Source of the DNA: Rozella allomycis CSF55
Lineage: Eukaryota; Rozellomycota
Assembly: GCA_000442015.1 (NCBI GenBank)
Contig: KE560866.1
Location: forward strand, 1-51,174
DNA length: 51,174 nt
Reading direction: 5' to 3'
Positions 1 through 10,068 of the stretch are shown here, piece after piece. A model generated the notes under the pieces. That model saw only the letters and a program-made list of their open reading frames with translations. It made no database searches and was not told the DNA's origin. Both the position numbers and the translations under genes were made by a program. Position 1 is the first letter of the stretch. Every line of letters begins with the position of its first letter.

Positions 1-192
1 TGCCACACGCACAGCCACGATAATCATCGCGTTCAAGCCCCTGTCGAAAGAAGATAAAGTCGAAATTCTATGTGATAATTAAATAACGCGCTATTTTTTA
101 AAAGAAATGATTATAGTCATAAAAGAAATTGCGATGGACATATTTTCATCAAAGGTTCGTCCGTACTTATATGTTAATTAATAATGCTATAT

Positions 193-2089
193 TTATTCAA
201 GTAAATGCTCATAAACCGTCCAATCGTAAGAGCTGGTATCAGTAAGTTTTAAACATTCTAAAATTTTTTTGAAAAGCGTGATCCTTTGTTTATCATAAGA
301 AGTCCAATGATTTGAAAACACATCAACCCAATTTACTTCTTTTATACGAGAGGTATCAACATCATCAAACGAATTCAATAGAAACTGCAAGTGTTCGGAT
401 TTTTTTTCAGTGTGTGGTCCCTCCAAATAACTGTAAAACATTTTTCTCCATTTATCCCAAATTTTTCGAAGGCCCTTAATGGCAAACATTCCAGATTGTT
501 TTAATAGAGTATATGAATTATGACTTCTTTGTGTGAACGCGAATTCAAACAATAACGGTCCGTCTTCGGGGAAGAATTTTACGAAATCCATAAACAGTCC
601 AGAATCNCATCCCAAATTTTTCGAAGACTCTTAATGGCAAACATTCCAGATTGTTTTAATAGGGTATATGATTTATGACTTCTTTGTGTGAACGCGAATT
701 CAAACAATAATGGTCCGTCTTCGGGGAAGAATTTTACGAAATCCATAAACAGTCCAGAATCATGGGTTGCTACAGCGTCATTTTGGAATAATCTGAAAAA
801 GAGGCGTCTTTTTTCATACCGATACAATGCAAATTTGGTTTTAAGTGCTTCGTTGATAATTGTAACCACAACCACGGGGTCAGGATGGTACAAAGATAGA
901 ACATTCATTATACTTTGAAATGATGAGTATGATAATGCATTAATATGATTTTGAAGCATGAATATGGCTAAATGAAGAATATTTGAATCCACTCTTGTAT
1001 TTTCATTACTGGCCTTTAAGAGCACATATGACATTGTCTTTTGATCAATTGGTTGTAGATGCAAACTTTGTGCAATTTTGTATGCCTTTAATTCATCATC
1101 ACTAAAATTGTTTAGTTTAATTAGGTTGCGAATATTCTCAATATTTGTATTCATTTCTTGTATAAAAGGGTTGCTATTAATGGAAGAAANGTTCACTCTT
1201 GTATTTTCATTACTGGCCTTTAAGAGTACATATGACATTGTCTTTTGATCAATTGGTTGTAGGTGCAAACTTTGTGCAATTTTATATGCCTTTAATTCAT
1301 CGTCACTGAAATTGTTTAGTTCAATTAGGTTGCGAATATTCTTAATATTTGTATTCATTTCTTGTATAAAAGGGTTGCTATTAACGAAAGAAATAGCTTT
1401 TGTACCCAGCGATTCCAAATAAAAATTGCGCTCTATTAAGATTTCAATGCATTCAGACATTTGTTTATCAATGCAATATGCTAAAGGATCAATATTCTCT
1501 TTTCCATATAAGTACTTGACATTGTAATTGTAACAGTTGAATGGTGTAAACTTCTTTTGCTTTATAAGTAATTTAATTAGGTCTTCTTTTGTAATTCTTT
1601 CGCTGTTCTTAAACTCAGCGTTTGGATCCAAAACATACTGGTAATATTTGTAGAACCTTTGAATGTCATCTTGTCCACAATCAACAACATTGAAGTAAGG
1701 GCCACACTTTCTAAACCAATGAAAAACAATATCANACTGTTTTTAAACTCGGCGTTTGGATCCAGTACATACTGGTAATATTTGTAGAACTTTTGAATGT
1801 CATCTTGTCCACAATCACCAACATTGAAGTGAGGGCCACACTTTCTAAACCAATGAAAAACAATATCAGCATTCAAAGCAACATTATGATAAAGAGATTT
1901 CTTTGTCAAACGAAAACGTTCGCTACTTTTGACATCCAAGAAATCATTGATACGATGATAGATATCAAACGGGATGATCTCTTCAAGAGCTTCCAAAGAG
2001 GCCTCAGTGGCGATACCAGGAGATTCTGAAGATGTCTTAGTGGCGATAGCAGAGCAAACTAAAAGAAAAAGGATGGCGAGAAACTTCAT
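193..2089 (-). CDS. Secreted protein of unknown function, F-box-like N-terminal part; interrupted by three scaffold joints
   Basis: The start at 2089 gives MKFLAILFLLVCSAIA, a clear signal peptide. An upstream in-frame TTG is not needed. After it comes a stretch (PFDIYHRINDFLDVKSSERF) that looks like an F-box helix set, then a helical region with weak ankyrin-like pattern (NIDPLAYCIDKQMSECIEIL). The rest of the protein, ending at 193, matches no family I know. The reading frame crosses three single-N positions (607, 1190, 1735), each flanked by a duplicated 130-200 bp segment, so the true gene is about 0.5 kb shorter than the span. A secreted F-box-like protein would be unusual and could be an effector of a parasite. 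That is inference; the family assignment is weak. Confidence 0.6.
454..761. repeat. Duplicated segment around the single N at 607 (scaffold joint)
   Basis: Positions 454-606 and 609-761 are two 153-bp copies with about five substitutions and no indels, separated by one N. This looks like two unmerged contig ends or haplotypes. Confidence 0.85.
990..1393. repeat. Duplicated segment around the single N at 1190 (scaffold joint)
   Basis: Positions 990-1189 and 1194-1393 are two 200-bp copies, differing by scattered substitutions only, separated by one N. Both copies translate to the same part of the secreted protein. Confidence 0.85.
1603..1868. repeat. Duplicated segment around the single N at 1735 (scaffold joint)
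   Basis: Positions 1603-1734 and 1737-1868 are two 132-bp copies with about seven substitutions, separated by one N. Confidence 0.85.
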
Positions 2090-2266
2090 TGTCAAAAAAA
2101 GGTCTGGCCAGGGTGCAAATTTTTATATTTTTGATGATTGAATTCTATTTGGCTACACATATTTCGTTATTAAGACTGAGTTTCGAAATATGACAATTGA
2201 ATAGCTTTAACTATTTAATGTTCGGATTAGAAAAAGTATTATATATCAATTTGTCTATCCTCTCGA

Positions 2267-2340
2267 GGTCCTGTGGCCAAATTGGATAAGGCGCCTGACT
2301 ACGGATCAGGCGATTGCACGTTCGAGTCGTGCCAGGATCG
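2267..2340 (+). tRNA. tRNA-Arg(ACG)
   Basis: A full cloverleaf can be folded: acceptor GGTCCTG pairs with CAGGATC (one G-U), the T arm is GCACG-TTCGAGT-CGTGC, and the anticodon loop CTACGGA carries ACG. The discriminator base is G at 2340. It is 74 nt, with no intron and no encoded CCA. Confidence 0.95.
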
Positions 2341-2341
2341 A

Positions 2342-2348
2342 TTTTTTT
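2342..2348 (+). terminator. RNA polymerase III terminator of tRNA-Arg
   Basis: A run of seven T begins two bases after the tRNA 3' end. Confidence 0.85.
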
Positions 2349-2375
2349 AAAACATTTTACGCTGTGAAAAATTTA

Positions 2376-3880
2376 TTAACTTTCAAATATAATTCCCAAT
2401 TCCTTCAAAATATTCCCAATGGATTTGAATTTTTGTTTCAATTCCTCGTTTTGCAATCGTAGATTTAAATTTTCTCTCTTTAATACTTCGTTCATTTGTT
2501 TACAAATCAAAAATTCTTCATTTTGTTCTTTGCTGCTCATATTGTCTTTGCTGTTCATACTACTAGTTACCGTCTTCGTATTTGTTAAAAGAGGACTTTC
2601 AATCTCTATTTCCAAAATGGTTCCTTCATTGTCGGACTCTACCTCTCCATTCCTCTCATTCTGAATGATGTCATGCACGATAAAATTGACATTTGAAGCA
2701 TGATAATTGACAGTCCACTTTTCATCTTTTAAAGTAGCTTTTGATTCTTGAATAGCCGCGGACTTCAAAATAGATTCAAAAATCCTTAACAGGTTACTGA
2801 AGCTACGTTGGCTGAATCTTACGTGTATGATGTCAAAAATATTTGATCTTGGGAGTGCAAAAAAGAATTTTATCTGAAGAACAATGGAGAATGACTCTTT
2901 AATGGTTAAATAGGGTGGATAAAGAGCAACTATGGAATCAGATATCCTTATTTGCTCTTTTCCGAAATGCTGTACGTTATACACGGGATTGATTAGATTG
3001 CATAATTTTGAATCAAAATCTAATGAAAAACATCTCAAGGTATCGATGGAATTATTATCAACAATGTGGTTGGGCAGTAGTCTTAAGGATCCTGTTGCGG
3101 CGCCACTTCTTAATAGACAAATAGAATTGTACTTGTTAACTCTTAGGGAATGAAGCCATTTAAAAAAGTCACGAGAAGTCTCTGGCAAGTTCATTTAAAG
3201 CTTATCAAAAAGTTTATTCGCAAGACAAAACTTTGACCAATAATGGTAAGGTGAAATTTTCATATTTAATGATATCAATAATGAATAGCAGTACATCTTC
3301 ACGTCGAAGTTGACATATTTTTGACGCAATAGTTTCTGTGGCCAGAACATTTTCAGAAGATGATTTCACGTCGAATATTCGAGATATCTAATCNAACGGT
3401 CCACTTTTCATCTTTTAAAGTGGCTTTTGATTCTTGTATAGCCGCGGACTTCAAAATAGATTCTAAAATCCTTAACAGGTTACTGTAGCTCCGTTGGCTG
3501 AATCTTACGTGTATGATGTCAAAAATATTTGATCTTGGGAGTGCAAAAAAGAATTTTATCTGAAGAACAATGGAGAATGACTCTTTAATGGTTAAATAGG
3601 GTGGATAAAGAGCAACTATGGAATCAGATATCCTTATTTGCTCTTTTCCGAAATGCTGTACGTTATACACGGGATTGATTAGATTGCATAATTTTGAATC
3701 AAAATCTAATGAAAAACATCTCAAGGTATCGATGGAATTATTATCAACAATGTGGTTGGGCAGTAGTCTTAAGGATCCTGTTGCGGCGCCACTTCTTAAT
3801 AGACAAATAGAATTGTACTTGTTAACTCTTAGGGAATGAAGCCATTTAAAAAAGTCACGAGAAGTCTCTGGCAAGTTCAT
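2376..3880 (-). CDS. Unknown protein with C-terminal coiled coil; 5' half present twice across a scaffold joint
   Basis: The continuous frame 3194-2376 encodes 272 aa starting MNLPETSRDFFKWLHSLRVN. An N-terminal globular part rich in beta-like hydrophobic stretches (about residues 1-175) is followed by a charged linker and a coiled coil (about 225-265). The order resembles XRCC4/XLF-type folds, but I see no diagnostic motif and make no assignment. A second start at 3880 repeats the first 165 or so residues almost exactly and stops at the N at 3394. I read this as one gene: the right copy carries the true upstream context (next to the OB-fold gene) and the left copy carries the true 3' end. 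No introns are needed. The tRNA-Arg lies just downstream. Confidence 0.6.
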
Positions 3881-4079
3881 TTAAAGCTTATCAAAAAGTT
3901 TATTCGCAAGACAAAACTTTGACCAATAATGGTAAGGTGAAATTTTCATATTTAATGATATCAATAATAAATAGCAGTACATCTTCATGTCGAAGTTGAC
4001 AGATTTTTGACGCAATAGTTTCTGTGGCGAGAACATTTTCAGAAGATGATTTCACGTCGAATATTCGAGATATCTAATC
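2713..4079. repeat. Duplicated 681-bp segment around the single N at 3394 (scaffold joint)
   Basis: Positions 2713-3393 and 3399-4079 are both 681 bp and differ at about nine positions with no indels. Both copies end in the same sequence (ATATTCGAGATATCTAATC), but only the right one runs on into the neighbouring gene. This is what two overlapping contig ends look like. Confidence 0.85.
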
Positions 4080-6107
4080 TGGAAGAAAACATACTTAAAT
4101 ACGTGTTTCAATATCCAATTTTGGGGGCCGCCAGATATTTCGTCAAATGAATTTCCAGTAAGGTAAGCCGTTATGGCTTTCTCTTTATTCAACGGAACAA
4201 TATCAATTTTTCCAAAAAGCAACGTGTTTAGATGTCTTATGGAAGATGGAAGCGTAAGTTTCAAATGTTCGGATGGTATATCATGATTGTAGCCGATTCC
4301 AAACAAATCATAACAAGAACTTTACAGAATATTCATTCCACTTACTATTTTTTAACATCATTATTGTATAATGGCAATGTCAATTCATAAATGTTTCCAT
4401 GAAAATACAATCGCTTCCTTTCGTTGAGTATTAATGATCCAACTTCTTGGTTTAATAATTCGTCTGTAGAGAATTCAATTTCGGGCGGTAGTTTCAAAAC
4501 TGGCCAATCAAAATAACCACCACCTATCATTCTAAATGTGATTCCTTACTAAAGATAACGCTATTTTCAATCGCAGGGGCAAATCGCTCAAAAAACTATT
4601 CCACTGAAAATATAAAATTTACAGGAGATTCTAATATCTGTTCTTGTTGATACAAAACATGGCATTGCGTGAGGGCACANTAATGTGATTCCTTACTAAA
4701 GATAACGCTATTTTCAATTACAAGTGCAAATTGCTCAAAAAACTATTCCACAGAAAATATAAAAATTACAGGAGAGTCTAATATCTGTTCTTGTTGATAC
4801 AAAACATGGCATTGCGTGAGGGCACAAGATGAAAAATATGAAAACTTTTCAACCTCGTTGTCCAGTACGTGGCATTTAAGATCATAAAAACACACTAAAG
4901 ATCCCAAAAGATTTCTTTTAAATAAAACAAAATCTATTTTTACTCTTCTGGCCTGTAAAGTTTAAGATTGAAAGAAATATTCTGCGCATCTGCAACAGTC
5001 AGGTAAACGTATTTTGATGTTCTTATGATTCTATAAGTAATAAAAACTTTTATTACCCATTATTTGACTTTCTTTCAACAAAAACGTCGCTCATGTATGT
5101 TACAATTCCAACCAAATCAGATAGTTGGTCATTGGCCATTGATTGTTTATTGACTATTTTTAGGTGTCTTTTAGGGATTGAATCCAAGTCATCTGCAATT
5201 AAAATTAATCATCACAAGTACCCTTGACCAATTCTATTCGACCTTTTGGATTGCTTGGATTAATCATCAAATCCAAATGTGGATCATACGGTCCAATATC
5301 TATACTGGCGTTTATACTTCTCCTTTTGTATTTTTCAATCTTCACGCAATCATTTATATGAATCGCATTGAAATAGCGTAGCACAGATGTTTGCCATACA
5401 GTAACTTGCGCTATCTCTGTTCCGTCACTAACAATAAAAGAAAATCGATAAGGGCATAAATTGATCTCGTCTGGTTTTCCATAATAAGTTATCCTGCTTT
5501 TTGAAACTACTCTGCCTACAACGGGTAAATCTGGAGTCGAATTGTTGCCATAACTATATAGTCCTTCTATGCTAACTTGAGGTGACACGTTTTCAGCTTC
5601 ATGGAGTGGTATAAACCATCTATAATCAAAATTGCAAGGTATATCATCTTGCTCCATATCCAAATAGTTATATCGGCGAGCACACCATGGTGTGACCATT
5701 TCAAAGTCATAACTTTGAGAGATTTCAGGGCATACTTCTATTTCATTATAATTTAATGATATATTCATTATTATATGAATATCAACTATCAGACCTGGCT
5801 TAATACTCTTCTTTTTCACAACAAATTTGTCAATAGTCACCAACCCGTTTCTACATGGTTTTAACTGACCGTTATAGACTTGATTGTTTAAACTTGGGTG
5901 TAGAGTGTATTTTCTTAAGTTCTTCTTTAACATTAGATCAGCAAAAATCGATTACAGTCTCTTGCTCGAAAAATATCAAATCAAACAGGTATCCATCAGT
6001 ATTCTTTAAATTATCAAAAATAGTAAAAGAAACTTTGTCTATCGTATCTATTTTAGATTATTGAATAAACTACATTTGCCTATCTCAACGATCCATCCTT
6101 TGTTCAT
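4052..6107 (-). CDS. RADX-like single-strand DNA-binding OB-fold protein
   Basis: I assembled about nine exons. The start is at 6107 (MNKGWIVEIGK). Introns of 26-31 nt restore one frame to the stop at 4052: 26, 31, 29, 26, 29, 27, 26 and 26 nt. The middle part holds an RPA-like OB fold (PVVGRVVSKSRITYYGKPDE to TVWQTSVLRYFNAI). A second OB-like segment follows (LVGIVTYMSDVFVE to YVYLTVADA). The order and motifs recall RADX, which binds ssDNA at stalled replication forks, but other RPA-related proteins are possible. The exon chain passes through the N at 4680, where 145 bp are duplicated. It lies convergent with nothing; its 3' end abuts the start of the coiled-coil gene downstream. Confidence 0.5.
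4535..4826. repeat. Duplicated segment around the single N at 4680 (scaffold joint)
   Basis: Positions 4535-4679 and 4682-4826 are two 145-bp copies with about eight substitutions and no indels. Both copies carry the same intron boundaries of the OB-fold gene. Confidence 0.85.
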
Positions 6108-6163
6108 CTAAATAGCAAAATTTCACAAATGTCAAAATCAAAAAATCGATATATAGAAGCGAT

Positions 6164-7177
6164 TTATTTACTATCAGCCTCGTCCACTTTCAAATCTTTC
6201 ATTAATTTTTCAAGGGATTCCTTTTTCTTAAGGTCTTCCCTATCTTCCCGTTCCTTTTTTATTTTCTCGATTTCAGGCAAATAGTCCCTTAATAACAAAT
6301 ATAAGTGAAATTTACTTGTAGTATTCTTCTACGGCGTTTTCTACCGCGATAAAGAGATCATCCATACCCTCACCAGTCATTGAGCTAACTCCTACGACAT
6401 TAAGATGCTTATAAAATTCTTCTAGCATCAAAGACATTGATTGAACAAGAGAATTCATATAACTTGATTCCTCCTCTTGCAACGCGACTTGAAAAGCTTC
6501 GAAATCAGTCATCCAGTCAACCGCAAATTCATGTGAAACAACATCTATCTTATTAAAAGCGAGAATAAAAGGCAATTTCGTTTTGTATAAGATACTAAAT
6601 AATGTAAAATCGAATAGCTTACGAGCATGCGTACAACATATTGGACATGAAGGTAACAGGACTGCAAGTACGTGGTGTGTCAATAACATACAGAATTACA
6701 GTCGGATAAAGTGACGCCAAAGTTTCAGTAATAATTGTTCCAGATGCAGACCAAGTAAAAACTTCGATTTGACCTGGTGTATCCACGATTACATTAGTTA
6801 AATCGCCTTTTCTTTGTTCTAAAATGTCTAAAACTTTATCAAATTTTGCTGTAAATAGATTCAGACTAGTTAAAATTGCGCCGTTGGGGCCCAAAGTATA
6901 ACTAGATGATTTTGATTGTAAAACTGTACTCTTTCATGACTTGTTTGTAATTTATTGTATCTCGTATATCTATATTAGGCTTGAAAGGTAAAGATGTAAC
7001 GGCTGGGTCCAAATTAACAACGTATGGTTTTCCTCCAATTGTGTTAAGATGAGAATTTAATCTCTAAGCTTACAAGAAAGTTAAATATTCTACCATCATA
7101 AGTGTAGACTTTCCAGAGCCAGCCATTCCAATACAAAGCATGACGACTGGTTTATCATCTTTAGTTTCAGAAGACAT
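6164..7177 (-). CDS. GPN1: GPN-loop GTPase 1, RNA polymerase II import factor
   Basis: GPN1/Npa3 is a cytosolic GTPase needed to assemble RNA polymerase II and bring it into the nucleus. The start at 7177 leads directly to the P-loop GMAGSGKS. The GPN loop ([16 protein letters not shown]), DTPGQIE, the YVIDTPR stretch and the base-recognition NKID all follow in order. Four introns (30, 28, 28, 28 nt) give 299 aa and a frame that closes exactly. The last exon encodes a charged helical tail ([11 protein letters not shown]). The protein is shorter than yeast Npa3 (about 385 aa), lacking most of the acidic C-terminal extension. It is transcribed head to head with the DBP10 gene, with 21 bp between start codons. 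Confidence 0.93.
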
Positions 7178-7198
7178 GCTGCGCCTCCCAAAATTTTA
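7178..7198. promoter_or_regulatory. 21-bp gap between divergent GPN1 and DBP10 start codons
   Basis: Only 21 bp separate the two ATGs, so each promoter must lie inside the other gene or be shared, and 5' UTRs must be very short or overlapping. No TATA box fits in the gap. Confidence 0.6.
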
Positions 7199-9455
7199 AT
7201 GGAAGAAACTAAAAAGCGCTCTGGAAAGAGTTTTGCAACTATGGGTCTTTCAAAAGAAATATTGAAAGCTATATATAAAAAAGGATACAAGACACCTACG
7301 GCTATTCAGAGGAAATGTATTCCTGTTATTTGTGATGGGCGCGATGTTGTTGGAATGAGTAGGACTGGTTCGGGTAAAAGTGCGGCATTTGTTATTCCGA
7401 TGATTGATAAATTGAAAGGACATTCTAATGTGGTAATTTAAAGAGATTTTGCTTTAATCAGATGGGTGCAAGAGGTCTTATTTTGTCGCCTAGCAGAGAA
7501 TTAGCTATTCAGACAATTAAATATTGTAGAGAGTTGAGTTTTGGCACTGATTTGAGATGTGCTTTGCTTGTTGGTGGTGAAAGTATGGATAATCAATTTT
7601 CACTTTTGGCAACAAATCCTGACATGTAAGAAGATAATAAATAGTGACAATAGAATTGTGGCTACGCCTGGAAGATTGATGCATTTAATAATTGAGGCTA
7701 ATTTGGATCTTAAATCTGTTGAATATGTTGTTTTCGATGAAGCTGATAGGTATGTTTTAGTAACATTTGAAATAGATTATTTGAAATGGGCTTTGCAGAT
7801 CAATTAAAAGAAATTTTGCATAAACTACCGAAACATCGTCAAACTCATTTATTTTCAGCGACGTTACCAAAGTCTATTGTTGAATTTGCAAAAGCTGGAT
7901 TGACTGACCCTATCTTGGTTAGGTTAGATGTTGAGAGTAAATTAAGTGAAGATTTAGAATTATTCTTTTTGAACACCAAAATAGAGTTTAAAGATGCGGC
8001 ATTGTCATTTCTTTTGACCAGGGTTATTCCTGATCATGAATCAACAATTGTGTTTGCTGCAACCAAGCATCACGTTGAATATCTTTATGAATTACTTTTA
8101 GAAAAAAATATTAAATCTGTTTTTGTTCATGGATCAATGGATCAAGATGCCAGAACGCTTTCAGTGAATAAGTTTCGGAAAGGGCTAAATAAGGTGATGA
8201 TTGTGACTGATTTAGCTGCCCGTGGTATTGATATTCCAGCACTTGATAATGTGATTAATTATGACTTTACGCATAGCGAGAAAGTGTTTGTTCATCGTGT
8301 TGGGCGTGTGGCTAGAAATGGAAAGAGAGGGAAAGCTTATTCTTTATTGGCATCTGACGAAGTAATTTTATTTAATTGTATTAAAAGATTTCATATTTGA
8401 TTGATTTACAATTATTTTTGGGAAAGGAATGGATTCCATTATTTTCTAGACCAGAAGCAGGGGTTGAATTTTCATATTCTAAACAAATCGTTTTTGGGGA
8501 GATTCCACAAACCCTTTTAGATATTGAACATGAAACTGTCTTGCGTTTAAGAAAAGATAAGGCTGGTGTTCAAAGTCTTTACAATGTTCAGCAAAATGCA
8601 TACAAGTTGTATAGAAAAACTAGAACATCTTCCAGCAATGAATCTCATTTGAGAACCAAGGAAATCCTTGAGCAAGGGTTGGCGACGCATCCAATTTTAG
8701 AAAAATATTTGCCACAAGCAGAAATTGAAAGAATTGATTTCTTGTCTTCTATTAAGAATTATAGGCCTTCTCAAACTGTTTTTGAAACTGACAAGAAGCC
8801 AACTGATCCAACGAATATCTTGATGAAAAAGAGAAGAAACATTCTTTCAGATAAAATAGACGGACACCACAAAAAACTAAAAATTGTTGAGACACAAAAT
8901 AAAGAATCAATCAAATCTTTTAAAGATGAAGAATTTTACATTCCATTTGAACCAAAAGACAAAAAATCTGAAAGCGCTTATTCTTTAACTAACGGCTGCT
9001 TTGCTGAAGAAGCTCAAAAATCTTTGTTTGATTTAGGTATGGGTGACGACAGAGACGCTCTCAATATGCAAACAAAGAAACTCACTTGGGATAAAAAGAA
9101 AAAGAAGTTTATCAAACAAACTATTGGTTCTGATAACAAAAAGAGAATAAAGACTGACAGTGGAATGTCTGTACCTGCTAGCTTCAAAACGGATGCCTAT
9201 GAAAGATGGACTAAAAAGAATAATGTGCAACTACCAAAGATTGGTGAATCTGAACTCAAAGACTTTTCATTTCAAAGAAAAGGTCGAAATCAAAGATTCA
9301 ACAATAATAATTCCACGAAAACTAATGATAACAATAGAAAAGTTAAAAGTGAATTGAAATCCAAAGATAAAATTTTAAAGGAAAGAAGATTAAAAGAAAA
9401 AAGAAGAGAGAAGAATGCCAGACCTTCAAAGAAGGGAAAGAAACCCAGAAAATAA
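7199..9455 (+). CDS. DBP10: DEAD-box RNA helicase DBP10 (DDX54), 60S ribosome assembly
   Basis: This nucleolar helicase acts in large-subunit ribosome biogenesis. Starting at 7199, four introns (29, 28, 26, 26 nt; for example 7433-7461 and 7626-7653) give 715 aa. Visible motifs are the Q-motif region ([10 protein letters not shown]), [10 protein letters not shown] (motif I), PSRELA, ATPGR, VFDEADR (motif II), FSATLPK (SAT), DLAARGID and [10 protein letters not shown]. Downstream, [12 protein letters not shown] and a DBP10CT-type basic tail ([13 protein letters not shown], then a Lys/Arg-rich end) separate DBP10 from other DEAD helicases. The acceptor of intron 2 was chosen because it restores NPDIIVATPGR. 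An earlier acceptor gives a 19-nt intron and three extra residues. Confidence 0.95.
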
Positions 9456-9474
9456 ATTACATTTTATCACCGAT

Positions 9475-9684
9475 TTAGTTTTCAATTTCTATATTTTTAT
9501 TCTTTGCCATTAATCTACTTGAACACAATTTTTAAACTTACAGCGCAGTTTGTTTTTTTGTTATATTCTTCAAGGACAATACTTGCTGGGCCAAATGGTC
9601 AAAATTTATATCATTCTGAATAATACTTGTGAGTCTGTTTAAGGATCTATTCCATTCGGCATATTTTTCTGATTTCGCATCCAT
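9475..9684 (-). CDS. Small unknown coiled-coil protein, 60 aa
   Basis: ATG at 9684 (MDAKSEKYAEWNRSLNRL) opens a frame joined by a 27-nt intron (9515-9541) to a stop at 9475. The protein is all-helical in appearance and highly charged. I do not recognise it. It starts 14 bp from the divergent DAD3-like gene, so it may be co-expressed and could be another small kinetochore subunit, but no family motif supports that. Confidence 0.5.
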
Positions 9685-9698
9685 CCCAAGGAAATTTC
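9685..9698. promoter_or_regulatory. 14-bp gap between divergent start codons of two small genes
   Basis: The ATGs at 9684 (minus) and 9699 (plus) are 14 bp apart, the tightest divergent pair in the window. Confidence 0.5.
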
Positions 9699-9941
9699 AT
9701 GAATGAATTCGAAGAAACTCTTTTAAGGGAATATATTGAACTGCTGGAAGTAATTCAAAATGTAAAAAATTAAAGAATATTAAAGTAGCTCAATCAAACC
9801 ACTAACAGACTCTCTACCAATACGCAAAGATTAGTATCGAAATTAAGAGAACTTGAAATCCCATTGTCGACTACTACAACTTTACTGGGTGCGAGTGTAT
9901 ATCCTGCCAGTTCATACTTGAATTCTCAAGAAACCAAATGA
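9699..9941 (+). CDS. DAD3: DASH/Dam1 complex subunit DAD3-like, 71 aa
   Basis: DAD3 is a small subunit of the DASH ring that couples kinetochores to microtubule ends. The ATG at 9699 (MNEFEETLLREYIELLEVIQ) is joined by a 27-nt intron (9762-9788) to a second exon ending at 9941. The family signature is an N-terminal LxxYxxLxxxLxxL helix, a middle L-x-LR-x-LE helix and a terminal TLLxASVY motif. Here I see LLREYIELLEVIQNLN, KLRELE and TTLLGASVYPASSYL in that order. The total length fits (fungal DAD3 is about 75-95 aa). It is too short to be found as an unspliced reading frame. Confidence 0.62.
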
Positions 9942-10068
9942 ATATACAAAAAGCCCTAAATATGATGATGTATGTTAAATTTATTAATAAAAATACTCTA
10001 ATAATTATAGAAACCTTATTATGTATGATTCTATTTGCCAAAATTTGTATTACCCAAGTCTATTCTGC

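Noticed and set aside
1-192. Left window edge
   Set aside because: AT-rich sequence with no open frame, RNA or repeat I can support.
2376-3880. Tandem duplication of the coiled-coil gene
   Set aside because: The copies meet at a single N, have equal length and no indels, and only one copy continues into each flank, which fits an assembly overlap better.
7626-7644. 19-nt intron in DBP10
   Set aside because: The acceptor nine bases further on gives 28 nt and the exact family motif NPDIIVATPGR.
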